A stretch of 64,000 nt of DNA from Myxococcus eversor (GTDB taxonomy: Bacteria > Myxococcota > Myxococcia > Myxococcales > Myxococcaceae). The stretch lies in assembly GCF_010894455.1 (NCBI RefSeq), contig NZ_JAAIXY010000002.1:434001-498000 (forward strand). Reading direction: 5' to 3'. This document shows positions 40,573 through 50,204 of this stretch, piece after piece. The notes under the pieces are model-generated. The model was not told the DNA's origin. It did no database searches and was given only the letters and a program-made list of their open reading frames with translations. Every line of letters starts with the position of its first letter. The first letter of the stretch is position 1. The translations under genes were made by a program, and so were the position numbers.

Positions 40573-41709
40573 ATGTCGGACCTCGGGGGTACTCTTCCCT
40601 TCATCGCCGCGAAGGACGCGGCACGGAGGGGTTGGCACTTGGCGGAAATCGCGGACGGCGAGCAGGTGGAAGTCCAGGGCTCGGGTTCCAAGCCCTACAT
40701 CCTCAAGAACACGGGAGGCGTCTACTCGTGCTCCTGCCCCGCGTGGCGCAACCAGTCCATCGCCATTGAACGGCGCACCTGCAAGCACCTGCGCCGCGTG
40801 CGCGGTGACGCCGCCGAGGATGCCCGCGTCGGCGGCACCTCCACGCCTCCCGCCAAGGCCACGCGCGTGAAGGCCACCTCGGAAGGCGCGGAGGGCGAGG
40901 CGGGCGATGAGAAGGCCCCGCCGCTGCTCCTGGCCCACCCGTGGGAGAACGACGTCGACCTCACGGACTGGTGGATGAGCGAGAAGCTCGACGGCGTGCG
41001 CGCGTACTGGGACGGCAAGCGCTTCTGGTCGCGCCTGGGCAACGAGTTCTTCGCGCCGGACTGGTTCACCGCGGGGCTGCCGGACTTCCCGCTCGACGGA
41101 GAGCTGTTCGGTGGGCGCAAGCGCTTCCAGCGCACGGTGAGCGTGGTACGCCGGCAGGACAAGAGCAAGGACTGGAAGGAGCTGCTCTTCGTCGTGTTCG
41201 ACGCGCCGGGCTTCGACGCCGCGTTCGAGCAGCGGCTGGAGCACTGTCGCAAGTGGCTGGACGACGCGAAGCCCCCGTATGCGCAGTGGCATCCGCACGA
41301 GCGCTGTCAGGGGACGCCGCACCTGCGCTCGGAGCTGGAGCGCGTGGAGGGACTGGGCGGCGAGGGGCTGATGCTGCGCAAGCCGGGCTCGCGCTATGAG
41401 GTCGGCCGCTCGCACACGCTGCTGAAGGTGAAGAGCTTCAAGGACGACGAGGCGGTCGTCATCGGCCATGTCCCGGGCGCGGGCCGGCACAAGGGACGGC
41501 TGGGCGCGCTGGAAGTCGAGCTGCGCAACGGCAAGCGCTTCAGCGTGGGCACCGGCCTGTCGGACGCCGAGCGCTCGGCGCCTCCCGCCATCGGCACCCT
41601 CATCACCTTCCGCTACCAGGAGCTGTCCAACGACGGCGTGCCGCGCTTCCCCTCGTACATCGGCGTGCGCATCGACGCGGCCCCGTTCAAGGCCAAGGCC
41701 AAGGGCTGA
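40573..41709 (+). CDS. ATP-dependent DNA ligase fused to a SWIM zinc finger
   Basis: 378 residues from ATG 40573. Residues about 30-75 are a SWIM finger (Cys53-x-Cys55 ... Cys70-x-His72), a nucleic-acid or protein-binding module. After a flexible linker comes a minimal ATP-dependent ligase: nucleotidyl-accepting Lys138 in SEKLDGVRAYWDG, DGELFGGRKRFQ, GGEGLMLRKPGS and LLKVKSFKDDEAVVIGH, then an OB domain (TGLSDAERSAPPAIGTLITF). No N-terminal DNA-binding domain of replicative ligases. Such short ligases serve in DNA repair or uptake; the role here is unknown. Stands alone. Confidence 0.9.
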   Translation: MSDLGGTLPFIAAKDAARRGWHLAEIADGEQVEVQGSGSKPYILKNTGGVYSCSCPAWRNQSIAIERRTCKHLRRVRGDAAEDARVGGTSTPPAKATRVKATSEGAEGEAGDEKAPPLLLAHPWENDVDLTDWWMSEKLDGVRAYWDGKRFWSRLGNEFFAPDWFTAGLPDFPLDGELFGGRKRFQRTVSVVRRQDKSKDWKELLFVVFDAPGFDAAFEQRLEHCRKWLDDAKPPYAQWHPHERCQGTPHLRSELERVEGLGGEGLMLRKPGSRYEVGRSHTLLKVKSFKDDEAVVIGHVPGAGRHKGRLGALEVELRNGKRFSVGTGLSDAERSAPPAIGTLITFRYQELSNDGVPRFPSYIGVRIDAAPFKAKAKG

Positions 41710-41976
41710 GTCCTCCCGCGCCTGGCCCCGTCAGGCGTGAAGCTGGAGCGCGGCGACCCGCGTGGCCCCGCCAGCGCCAATCGCTCACCGTGTCCCCGCG
41801 CCCATGCGGGCCAGCCGCCCCGCCGGCTCTGTGCGCCAGCCATCATCGCAAGCGCCTGGACCCACGTGGCGCGCCTGGGCCCGTCGGCACGTGGACTCCC
41901 GCACGCGCTATAGAGCAACGGGTGAGCCCTCCGCCCCCGCGGAGTCAGCACCCTCTGGTGTCTGCTCGAGGCGACC

Positions 41977-42444
41977 ATGCACTGCTCGCGCTGCCTGTCG
42001 GACCACTCCGTGGATTCGCCGTGCACGCCCGTCCCCCGGGCACGCCACGGCACCTCACTGCTCGGCGAATCCCATCCGCACGAAGGCGGGTCCGCTGAAC
42101 AGGCACCTCCCGGGTCCTGGGACGTGTGGATTCGCCATCCCGAGGGCGTGAGCGTCCACGGCATGGAGCTGGGCAAGGGCGGCCTCTTCCTGAGTTGCGC
42201 GGAGCCCTTCCCTGCCCTCTTCACCCGGTTGGAGCTGACGCTGCGGCTGGCCGGCGAGGAGTTCGCCTGCGAGGGCGAGGTGGTGCGGCACGTCGACTCC
42301 GCGCACGCCCGCACGTGGGGCGTCTCAGCGGGCATCGGCGTGCAACTCCTGCCTCCCTCGCCCCAACTGCGCGACTTCCTCTCCCGTGCACGCCACTCGC
42401 GTCACGAGGACGGCCTCGTCCCCGAGCTGCTCACTTCACGGTGA
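41977..42444 (+). CDS. PilZ-like domain protein
   Basis: 155 residues from ATG 41977. After a Cys-His-containing N-terminus (MHCSRCLSDHSVDSPC, possibly a small metal site) comes a beta-barrel region (WDVWIRHPEGVSVHGMELGKGGLFLSC ... CEGEVVRHVDSAHARTWGVSAGIGVQLL) with the layout of myxobacterial PilZ-type domains. The canonical RxxxR and DxSxxG c-di-GMP residues are not clearly present (ELGKGG replaces DxSxxG), so nucleotide binding is uncertain. Its 3' end overlaps the ceramidase 3' end by 14 bases (convergent). Confidence 0.68.
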   Translation: MHCSRCLSDHSVDSPCTPVPRARHGTSLLGESHPHEGGSAEQAPPGSWDVWIRHPEGVSVHGMELGKGGLFLSCAEPFPALFTRLELTLRLAGEEFACEGEVVRHVDSAHARTWGVSAGIGVQLLPPSPQLRDFLSRARHSRHEDGLVPELLTSR

Positions 42445-44464
42445 AGGCCCGCGACGCGCCGTAGTACGGCCGCACGCGGCCATCCCAGCCGGACTTCCAC
42501 TCGCCCTCATGAAGGATGCGATAGGTGCCCGGTGATGCATCCCGAGGGATGTGCCACTCCACGATGACGTGCGAGCACCCCAGCGTGGGCAGGCAGTTCT
42601 CCCGCTCCCACCGGTAGCGCGTCTCCCAATCGCTGTCATCCGCCACGTCCACCCACGCGCCGATGGAGCCCTTGCGCTGCACTCGCAGGTACGTGTCCTC
42701 CAGGCGCAGGTCATTCTTCGGATGCGCGCCCCAGAACGTGACGCGCACCGTGTCGCCACGTGAGTAGGCCGCGCGCGCGTCCTTGAGCACCTCGCCGAAC
42801 TCCACCCAGAGCAGCTTGTCATCGAACACCACGCCGGGCTGGAGGCTCGTCTGCGCGTGGCGCAGGTCCGGAGGCGTCGGGCCGGGCGGCACCGGCTGGC
42901 CATCCCTCAACGCGACGGCGAGCGCATCAAAGCCCTGCTGGAGCGCGGCGAGCGTCCAGGGCCCGAAGTGCGTGGACGCGCCTTCATAGGCCTGGCGGGC
43001 GTACTCCTCGCGCGTGGCGACATAGCCCGCGTAGTCGTTGGCGAGCCCCGCGATGACGACCTCCGTGACACCCATGGGCGCCAGCCGCTCCAGCACCGTC
43101 TGGCGAAGGCGACGCCCGGCCATCGTCGTCACCTCGAACGGCACGGCCACCAGCGCGAGCGAGCCCACGGTGACGAGCTGGAGGGGCAGCACGTTGGGCG
43201 TCCACGGATACGGCAGCATGCTGCCCATCTCCAGGACGATGGGCTTCTCTCCCTGACACGGCGTGGTGGTGAGCGCGCAGGTGAACTGGCTCCAGAGGTC
43301 ATGGATGACGGAGCACGTCGCTCCCTCCACGCCAAAGCCGGGCCCGTCCTCCGCGCCCGCGAGCATCGACACGCCAATGGCGGCGGGACACGTGCGGCGC
43401 GGCCGGCCATCCGTGTACGCGGGCGCCACATCCACCGCGTCCAGCTTCACGAAGGTGTGTCGGAAGTCCACGCCTCCGGTGAGCGGCGTGGTGGCCTGCC
43501 CCCACAGGCGCGCGGCGGCGGCGTACTGGCGACGGGCGGACAGCTCGGTGGACTCGAAGTCGTCGGCGCCGCCGCCATTCGTCCCGCCGAGGATGTTGGG
43601 CGTGACGTCCCCCTCGTTGGACTGGGCGAACGCGGCGACGAACGTGTCCCCCGCGTCATGCGCCCGCTCGAAGAGGTACGAAGCGAGGCCCTTGTTGTCG
43701 CCGCTGATGAGGTGGTTGTCATTGCCCATGGACGTGGCATGGACGGCGAACCAGTTGATGAGCCCCACGTCGCGCCCATCCTTCCGCGTCAGCCGCAACA
43801 GCGTCATCCGCGTGTCCACGTCGTGGGTGTAGCGGGCGCGCTCGGCGGCGGGGTTGAGGCGGTAGGCCTCTGGCGAGCGATTGCGGCTGGCTCCGAGCAG
43901 CTCTCCGGCGGACAGGCGCAGCGAGCCTTCCCCCAGTCGCGCGTGCGCGCGGGCGATGGAGGTGACGATGCCGGAGACGATGGCGTCGAAGCTCTGCGGC
44001 ACGAAGCCGAAGGTGCTCAGGTTGTAGAGGGTGTGGTGCGAGAAGCCGCCCGGCCCCGAGTGCGTGTGCGTGGCGCTGATGAGGACGTTCTCCTCGGAGT
44101 AAACGGCGCCGAAGCGGGCGCGCAGCTTCTCCACCACCTGCGTCTTCACCGCCTGGAACACCATGCCCAGGTCCGCGCTGACGAAGGCGACGCGCCGCCC
44201 GTTGCACGGCGAGACGATGACGAAGGCGCGCGAGCGCAGGCGCTGGTGGATGCCCGCCGTCTGCTGCGAGAGCTGGCCGTAGCCCATCATCCCCACCTCG
44301 GCGGCGGGGCCGGTGATGTCCCCCATGCCCGCGCCGATGAGGAAGCGCGCGTTGCCCGCACAGGCCTCTCCGGCCGTACCCCGCACCGGCGTCGAGGCCC
44401 CCCGCGCCCCCGTCCCCAGGACGAAGCACAGCGCCACGATGAACCGGAACCAATGTGCGCGCAT
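42431..44464 (-). CDS. Neutral/alkaline ceramidase
   Basis: 677 residues from ATG 44464 (GGAGGAA upstream), with a signal peptide (about 1-24). Family landmarks: GAGMGDITGPAAEVGMMGY, the zinc-binding ATHTHSGPGGFSHH, the nucleophile-serine region FAQSNEGDVTPN, and VLISATH. The C-terminal Ig-like domain (YSRGDTVRVTFWGAHPKNDL) is present. Exported; hydrolyses ceramide to sphingosine and fatty acid. Myxobacteria make sphingolipids, so it may act on own lipids or on prey and host lipids. Monocistronic. Confidence 0.93.
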   Translation of the reverse strand: MRAHWFRFIVALCFVLGTGARGASTPVRGTAGEACAGNARFLIGAGMGDITGPAAEVGMMGYGQLSQQTAGIHQRLRSRAFVIVSPCNGRRVAFVSADLGMVFQAVKTQVVEKLRARFGAVYSEENVLISATHTHSGPGGFSHHTLYNLSTFGFVPQSFDAIVSGIVTSIARAHARLGEGSLRLSAGELLGASRNRSPEAYRLNPAAERARYTHDVDTRMTLLRLTRKDGRDVGLINWFAVHATSMGNDNHLISGDNKGLASYLFERAHDAGDTFVAAFAQSNEGDVTPNILGGTNGGGADDFESTELSARRQYAAAARLWGQATTPLTGGVDFRHTFVKLDAVDVAPAYTDGRPRRTCPAAIGVSMLAGAEDGPGFGVEGATCSVIHDLWSQFTCALTTTPCQGEKPIVLEMGSMLPYPWTPNVLPLQLVTVGSLALVAVPFEVTTMAGRRLRQTVLERLAPMGVTEVVIAGLANDYAGYVATREEYARQAYEGASTHFGPWTLAALQQGFDALAVALRDGQPVPPGPTPPDLRHAQTSLQPGVVFDDKLLWVEFGEVLKDARAAYSRGDTVRVTFWGAHPKNDLRLEDTYLRVQRKGSIGAWVDVADDSDWETRYRWERENCLPTLGCSHVIVEWHIPRDASPGTYRILHEGEWKSGWDGRVRPYYGASRAFTVK

Positions 44465-44913
44465 GCCTTCCTCCAAGGCGCGGGGGGAGCGCCGCTTCAG
44501 GGTGAGCCCCTCATAAAGACGCGCCCCTCCCCTCGCACCTACATGTTCACAATCAGCACCCTGAGTGCGCCCTCCCTGGGACATCACGAACCCCCATCCG
44601 GAGCCCGGTGTACGCGGCCGCCGCCCGCTCGGGACCCCCAACTCCTGACGCGATGGGCTGTCTCCCTGCATCGCGAACCCGGACAGGGCCCGCATCCAAC
44701 CCACTGAGTTCGCAGTGGTTTTCGAGCCAACGCCCACGCCAGACCCCAGGACTCACGCCTGGAATCATCCGTGTTCACAGCAAATCAATTACACCCAACA
44801 TTCCAGTCAGGGATTCCCACGATATGTCGATTTACACTTTACTGTCAGTGAACCCGGGTATATCCCCTGACTCCGCAAACAGAGCCCCTCCATCAGCCTT
44901 CAGGAGCAAGCCC
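44465..44913. other. 449-base intergenic region upstream of the first Hint protein gene
   Basis: No supported gene. Its second half (about 44775-44885) is distinctly richer in A/T than the surroundings and contains TTTACACTTTACTG and TATATC, so it probably holds the promoter(s) of the Hint-protein gene; no confident -10/-35 pair can be fixed. Confidence 0.45.
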
Positions 44914-45750
44914 ATGAAGCGACTGTCGTATCTGGTTGTCCTTGCGTGCGCGGTGCTTTCCACGACGGCGTCGGCGCAACTGTCCACGCGCTGCTTCACG
45001 GATGATCAACTCACCACCTACGCGCTGTCGCAGGGTCGCAACAACTGGGCTCACAACTGCGGCTACATCACCGCGGCGAAGCGCGACTTCCTGAACTCCG
45101 AAGGCGAGTACCAGGTGTTCTCCGGCGGCTGTTACTCCTTCGCCACCACGGGGCCCTCCGCGAGCTGCACCTTCTTCATCCCCGCGGACGTCAACGCGGC
45201 CTGCATCCCCGGCCTCGTGAAGCTCGGCACCTGCGTGACGGGCTGCTACACGGCGAAGGAGAAGGTGTCCTTCGGGGGTGAGTACTGGCCCATCTCGGAC
45301 GCCTATGCCGCGGGCGTGCGCACGGTGACGGCGCTCACCAAGGACGCGTCGCTCGTCGCGCCGACGACGGGAGAGCAGACCATCCGCGCCTTCGTGGCGG
45401 GAGACACCGTGGAGGACGTGTTCGCGATTGAGACGGTGGACGGCCGCCGCGTCGAGGTGACGTCCGAGCACCCCATGGTCACCGCCACCGGAGAGATGGT
45501 GAAGGCCAAGACGCTCCAGAAGGGCGACCTGCTGCTCGGCACCACGGGCGAGAAGGTGGAGATTCGCGACGTCACCGTGTTCCGGTACGAGGGGAAGACC
45601 TGGAACGTGCAGCCCGTCAGCCACGAGAAGATTGAGAACGTGCTCGACGTGGAGGGCCTGTTGACGGGCTCGGTGCGCTTCCAGAACGAGTGGGCGGACG
45701 ACCACTACCGCCTGTCGCTGCGCGACGAAGCCAGCGTCGACGGCCTCTGA
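44914..45750 (+). CDS. Secreted six-Cys protein with C-terminal Hint-like domain, copy 1
   Basis: 278 residues from ATG 44914 (CAGGAG upstream). Signal peptide cleaved at ASA-QLST (21/22). Residues 22-110 form a small domain with six cysteines (27, 49, 73, 85, 97, 107). Residues 111-250 look like a Hint module: it begins Gly110-Cys111, has Thr183-x2-His186 (EVTSEHPM) and the KGDLLLG block, but no terminal His-Asn for splicing. A 28-residue tail (VRFQNEWADDHYRLSLRD) ends the protein. Known Hint domains cleave at their first Cys, so self-release of the N domain is expected, as in Hedgehog. The whole chain is colinear with the copy at 50205. Function unassigned. Confidence 0.82.
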   Translation: MKRLSYLVVLACAVLSTTASAQLSTRCFTDDQLTTYALSQGRNNWAHNCGYITAAKRDFLNSEGEYQVFSGGCYSFATTGPSASCTFFIPADVNAACIPGLVKLGTCVTGCYTAKEKVSFGGEYWPISDAYAAGVRTVTALTKDASLVAPTTGEQTIRAFVAGDTVEDVFAIETVDGRRVEVTSEHPMVTATGEMVKAKTLQKGDLLLGTTGEKVEIRDVTVFRYEGKTWNVQPVSHEKIENVLDVEGLLTGSVRFQNEWADDHYRLSLRDEASVDGL

Positions 45751-45770
45751 CGCGGTCCCCGTTCGAAGCC

Positions 45771-45808
45771 GACGCGAGAGCCCCACGGGGGACATGGGCT
45801 CTCGCGTC
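45771..45808. terminator. Strong hairpin after Hint-protein gene 1
   Basis: GACGCGAGAGCCC and GGGCTCTCGCGTC form a perfect 13-bp stem with a 12-base loop, 20 bases after the stop. It separates the gene from the M1 peptidase gene. Confidence 0.7.
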
Positions 45809-45844
45809 GTCCCATCGCGCTCGTCACTTCACGACAAGGACGCC

Positions 45845-47593
45845 ATGCGAAGCATCCCAGGATGGCTTGCGGACAAGGTGGCACGCGGTCTTTCGGTGGT
45901 GACACTCGCATGGGGAGCCCTCGCGCTCACGGAGTGTGGCCCGACGGAGGACCCCTCTCTTGAAACGGAGGCCCTCGTCGGCACCCAGGCGAGCTCCTTC
46001 GACTTCGAGCCGCTGATGCCCGAGGGCGACCTCGCGCTCAACGTGACGCGCTACGAATACGAGTTCGCGACGCAGACAGGCGCGGCGAAGTCCACGCTGC
46101 TCTTGAACGTCTATCCCCCCGGCGGCGACTGCGTCGTGGTGAAGGCGCCCGAGGGCCTCACCGACGTCCGCTGGAATGGGAACACCCCGCAGCGGACCGA
46201 GTCCGTCGAGGATGGCATCCGCGTCTGCGGGACTGGAATCTTCGCGGGCCAGGTGAAGCTGGAGGCGCGCTTCACCGTGCCCCTCCAGACGTACGACTTC
46301 ACGCAGGTCGGCTTCTCCCGTCGCCAGGACAAGGCGGGCAACACGTTCTCCTACCTGCTCAACTGGGTGGAGGCCTGTGACAGGTTCGGCCCCTGCGACG
46401 ACCGCACGGACCTGCTCGCGCAATACGTCTTCACCGTGAAGCATGCGCTGGGTGAGCGCGTGTTGTGCCCAGGCCAGCGCACGCGGCCGGACGACACCAC
46501 GACGAAGTGCACGCTGACGGGGCTCACCAAGGCGCCCACGTACTCGTCCTTCGCCGTGGCCTCCAACCCCGCCTGGGTCTCCAAGACGCTCACGGAGGTG
46601 TCGAACAAGTTCAAGCTGGTGTTCTACGAGGTGCCCGGCGGCAAGCTGGCGTCCTCGCTCAACGGCGGGGACGTGACGGCGTACCTGCACTGGATTATCG
46701 GCGAGCTGGGGCCGCTGCCCTATGGCACGGAGCTGCGCGTGGCGGGCGCGCCCACGGATTGGCTCGGCGTGGAGCACCCCGCCAACCTCATCCTCCGCGA
46801 GGATCTGCCGGACCTGCGGCGCGACTACGCGAACATGACGATGCACACGCTGATGCACGAGGTCGTGCACCAGTGGGCGGGCAATCGCACGACGCTGTCG
46901 CGGCCGTTCGACTTCGTGTGGAAGGAAGCCATCGCCGAATACCTCACGTACCTGTACGAGCTGAGCGCGCGCCCCTCGGGCGAGGCGGAGCAGACGCGCG
47001 CGTACTGGGACAGGCTGGCGCGCACCGCCGCGTACTACCCGCAGCCCCAGGACGACCCGCCGCCCGTCTTCCTCTCGCTCGCGTCGGACGTCTACGGCAC
47101 CGGGCCCATGATTCTGTTCCTCCAGTTGGAGCCGCTGCTCGGCGAGGACGTCGTGCTCCGAGGCATCAAGAGCTTCCTGTCGCAGCCTGGAGACAGGAGC
47201 GTGGAGGACCTGCGCGTCGCGCTGGAGCAGGCGTCTGGAAAGAACCTGCGCCCGTACTTCGACGCCTGGGTCCACGGCGAGGGGGACCCGGACTGGCCCT
47301 ACTTCGAGGTGAGCACCGAGGAGGACGACGGCGAGGTCACCGTCACCGCCCTCCAGCGCTCCGTCTCTGGAACGCACTACCCCGTCTCCGTGGACGTGCT
47401 GCTCGAGGGCGCCACGCAGCGCAGGCTCGTCACGCTCGACTATGGCCTGGAGCCCGAATCCGACACGTCGCAGGTGACGGTGCCCTTCCCCGAGCCCGTG
47501 CTCCAGGTGACGGTGGACCCGGAGAACCGCGTCGTCAACCGCAGGTTCCTCGGCCTCTCCGACGAGCCGCCTCCGCCGCGCTGGCTGTTCTGA
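45845..47593 (+). CDS. Exported M1-family (gluzincin) metallopeptidase
   Basis: 582 residues from ATG 45845 (AAGGA upstream). An N-terminal signal peptide (about 1-30; cysteine at 31, but the lipobox is poor) is followed by a beta-rich domain, then the M1 zinc motif His338-EVVH with His342 and the third ligand in WKEAIAEY. The GxMEN aminopeptidase loop is altered (GVEHPAN), so exopeptidase specificity is uncertain. A C-terminal segment (about 480-582) is beta-structured as in M1 domain III. Located between the two full Hint-protein genes, it could process exported proteins (inference). Confidence 0.85.
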   Translation: MRSIPGWLADKVARGLSVVTLAWGALALTECGPTEDPSLETEALVGTQASSFDFEPLMPEGDLALNVTRYEYEFATQTGAAKSTLLLNVYPPGGDCVVVKAPEGLTDVRWNGNTPQRTESVEDGIRVCGTGIFAGQVKLEARFTVPLQTYDFTQVGFSRRQDKAGNTFSYLLNWVEACDRFGPCDDRTDLLAQYVFTVKHALGERVLCPGQRTRPDDTTTKCTLTGLTKAPTYSSFAVASNPAWVSKTLTEVSNKFKLVFYEVPGGKLASSLNGGDVTAYLHWIIGELGPLPYGTELRVAGAPTDWLGVEHPANLILREDLPDLRRDYANMTMHTLMHEVVHQWAGNRTTLSRPFDFVWKEAIAEYLTYLYELSARPSGEAEQTRAYWDRLARTAAYYPQPQDDPPPVFLSLASDVYGTGPMILFLQLEPLLGEDVVLRGIKSFLSQPGDRSVEDLRVALEQASGKNLRPYFDAWVHGEGDPDWPYFEVSTEEDDGEVTVTALQRSVSGTHYPVSVDVLLEGATQRRLVTLDYGLEPESDTSQVTVPFPEPVLQVTVDPENRVVNRRFLGLSDEPPPPRWLF

Positions 47594-47638
47594 ACCTCTC
47601 ATCGAATCGCGTCGTCATCGACAAGGAGCGCAAGCCCC

Positions 47639-48442
47639 ATGAACGGACATCCTCCCGAGAGCGCCAAGCCAAAGCCTCCCAGACGCTGGCGGATGATGGG
47701 ACCCGGGCTGGCGCTGCTCGTCCTCGGAGGCACCGGCCTCTACGGACTCCTCTCCAGGACCACCGCCGCGCCCTCCGCCACCACACCCTCAGGCACCCCG
47801 ACGCCCCAGGCGCACGCACCCGCGCCGCGGCCCGCCGCATTGGCGACGAAGCGAGTCGAGGCTCCCGTCGCCGCGCCAGCAGGCACCGCGCCCACCAAGG
47901 ACGAGGCGCGCGTCGCGAAGGAGCAACGCGAGGCCGCGCGTCAGTCCGCTCGCGAGTACCGGGCCGGGCGCTTCAACGCATTCTTCCGCAAGGAGGTCTT
48001 CGTGGAGGAGCTGACGCGCGAAGGTGGCGCGCGCATCGTCGCACTGAGGAACGAGCTGGCGGACCCCACCGCGCTCCAGCAGCTTCCACCCGGCGCCCAG
48101 TTCCTGGAGACCAAGCCCGAGCCGGTGCTGGAGCGCATGGCGATGATTGACCTGCTCTTCGAGCTGGCACCCCAGGAGCCCACCGCTCGCGAGGCGATGA
48201 CGTCGCTGGCGCTGACGCCCATCGACAGCACGTTGCCGGACTCGGTGAAGAAGGGGCTCGTCGGAGAGAAGTACGACCTGCTGTTCCGGCTCGCACAGGT
48301 GGACCGGCAGCTCGCCGTCGACACGTATTCGAAGCTGGAGAACCCCCGGCTCAAGGACCTGCTGCGAGAGGCGCTGTTCGCCGGCCTGGCGGAGTCGGGG
48401 GCCAATCCCGATGAAGTCCGGCGGATGACAGCTCACCTCTAG
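47639..48442 (+). CDS. Membrane-anchored protein of unknown function
   Basis: 267 residues from ATG 47639. One N-terminal membrane helix (about 21-40: GPGLALLVLGGTGLYGLL) with a Pro/Arg-rich cytoplasmic tail, then an Ala/Pro/Thr-rich linker (to about 85) and a helical C-terminal domain (REYRAGRFNAFFRKEVFVEEL ... LAVDTYSKLENPRLKDLLREAL). No known domain recognised. It follows the M1 peptidase gene by 45 bases and is probably co-transcribed with it. Confidence 0.72.
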   Translation: MNGHPPESAKPKPPRRWRMMGPGLALLVLGGTGLYGLLSRTTAAPSATTPSGTPTPQAHAPAPRPAALATKRVEAPVAAPAGTAPTKDEARVAKEQREAARQSAREYRAGRFNAFFRKEVFVEELTREGGARIVALRNELADPTALQQLPPGAQFLETKPEPVLERMAMIDLLFELAPQEPTAREAMTSLALTPIDSTLPDSVKKGLVGEKYDLLFRLAQVDRQLAVDTYSKLENPRLKDLLREALFAGLAESGANPDEVRRMTAHL

Positions 48443-48596
48443 TTCGCAGCCGTGATGGGCCCAGGAGCACCCTGTCTGCCGTGGGCGGACGGGGCCTCGT
48501 GCGCCCCGCAGTGCCAGCGAGGAGGGTTCGCCCGTCCATCGGACGCACCCGCGCTGGAGCCGTGAAGCAACACCCACCAGAAGACAGGAGCGCGTC

Positions 48597-50159
48597 GTGA
48601 CTCGGACTTGGAAACAGGGATTGATTGGAGCGTGCTGTGCCGTATTGAGCGTCGCGTGCGGCGACGTCCCGGCGGACCCGGCCGAGGCTCGGGACAGCAC
48701 CCGGCAGGCGCGACAGGACGCCCTCGCCGCGCTGGGCCGCGTGGAAGTGGTCGACGTGGGGAAGGACGGCACCCCCCGCTTCATCCGGGGGCGGCTGGGC
48801 ACGGCGGATACCGCGCTCGTCTCGCTCAGGGCCGGTGACGCGCTCGCTCCCGCGCTGCGCGCCATCGCCCCGGTGTTCGGGCTGCGCGCGGAGGAGCTGA
48901 CGGTGCGCTCCAGCCGCGTGGATGACCTGGGCTTCACGCACATCCGCTACGACCAGACGCGCCAGGGCACCCGCGTCATCGGTGGTGAGCTGGTGCTGCA
49001 CGTCAACACTGCGGGCCTGGTGTACGCGGCCAATGGCTCGGCCCGAGGCGCTGGCGAGCCCGCGACGCTCGCGCGGCTTCCCATCGACGACGTGAAGCGC
49101 GCGGCGCTGGAGGGACTCGACACGCTCGTCGTCGAGGGCGAGCCCCGCTTCGTCTACTTCCTGGGCGCCGAGGGCACGCTGGCCTCCGCCTGGGAGGTGA
49201 CGCGCGCGGGCACTCGCGAGGACGCGCCCGCCAGGGACCGCGTCTACGTGGACGCGGCGTCGGGCCGGGTGCTCGACGTGCAGCCGCTCATCCACTCCGC
49301 CATGAATCGTCGCATCCACTCGGCCAACAACCAGTGGACCACGCCCGGCACCCTGCGCCGCATCGAGCTCGGCGGGGCCACGGGCGACAACCACGTCGAC
49401 GTGAACTACGACCACGTCGGCACCACGTACGCCTGCTACGAGACGATTTTCGGTCGCGACTCGTTCGATGACCGGGGCGCCACCATCACCAGCACCGTGC
49501 ACTACGGCTCCGCGTACGTGAATGCGTACTGGGACGGCATCCAAATCGTGTTCGGTGACGGCGACGGGGTGAACTCGGGCCAGCTCGGCCTGGATTTGGA
49601 CGTGGTGTCGCACGAAATCACCCACGCCGTGACGCAGTACGAGTCGGGGCTCGTGTACCGCAACGAGTCCGGCGCGCTCAACGAGAGCCTGTCGGACATC
49701 GCCGCCGCCATCTGCGAGAGCTGGACTCGCGGCGGCGCCATCGACGCGGACGTCTGGAAGATTGGCGAGGACATCTGGACGCCGAACATCGGCGGGGATG
49801 CGCTGCGCTACATGGACAGCCCCACGCGAGACGGCTCGTCCAGGGACTACTACCCCGAGCGCTACACGGGCACCGCGGACAACGGCGGCGTGCACTGGAA
49901 CTCGGGCATCCAGAACCTGGTCTTCAAGCTGCTCGTGACGGGCGGCACGCACCCGCGCGGCAAGTCACCCGTCAACGTGACGGGCGTCGGCATGAACCGC
50001 GCGGCGCAGACCTTCTACTTCGCCGCGACGAACTACTACACGTCGACCACGACGATGTCCCAGGCCAAGGCCTACACCATCCAGGCCGCGGCGGACCGCT
50101 ACGACGCCTCCGTCGTCAACGCGGTGCGAGACGCCTGGAGCGCCGCGGGCGTGCCGTAG
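48597..50159 (+). CDS. M4-family (thermolysin-like) metallopeptidase
   Basis: 520 residues from GTG 48597 (ACAGGAG upstream). Signal peptide with a lipoprotein-like end (VLSVACGDVPAD, Cys20), FTP/PepSY propeptide (about 25-215), then thermolysin domain: HEITHAVTQYESGL zinc motif, third ligand in NESLSDIAAAI, and catalytic His in NGGVHWNSGI. The C-terminal domain ends at the natural family limit with no extra targeting domain. A secreted protease for prey or matrix digestion, and possibly for maturation of neighbouring exported proteins. The second Hint-protein gene starts 45 bases later. Confidence 0.93.
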   Translation: MTRTWKQGLIGACCAVLSVACGDVPADPAEARDSTRQARQDALAALGRVEVVDVGKDGTPRFIRGRLGTADTALVSLRAGDALAPALRAIAPVFGLRAEELTVRSSRVDDLGFTHIRYDQTRQGTRVIGGELVLHVNTAGLVYAANGSARGAGEPATLARLPIDDVKRAALEGLDTLVVEGEPRFVYFLGAEGTLASAWEVTRAGTREDAPARDRVYVDAASGRVLDVQPLIHSAMNRRIHSANNQWTTPGTLRRIELGGATGDNHVDVNYDHVGTTYACYETIFGRDSFDDRGATITSTVHYGSAYVNAYWDGIQIVFGDGDGVNSGQLGLDLDVVSHEITHAVTQYESGLVYRNESGALNESLSDIAAAICESWTRGGAIDADVWKIGEDIWTPNIGGDALRYMDSPTRDGSSRDYYPERYTGTADNGGVHWNSGIQNLVFKLLVTGGTHPRGKSPVNVTGVGMNRAAQTFYFAATNYYTSTTTMSQAKAYTIQAAADRYDASVVNAVRDAWSAAGVP

Positions 50160-50204
50160 GCCACGCCAGCGCAATCCACACCCCAAACACCTCAAGGAGA
50201 ACCC

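Noticed and set aside
42857..44707. 616-codon open frame opposite the ceramidase
   Set aside because: Antisense shadow without recognisable features.
44914..45750. True intein or polymorphic toxin
   Set aside because: No splicing-type His-Asn and C-extein at the Hint end, and no toxin domain follows.
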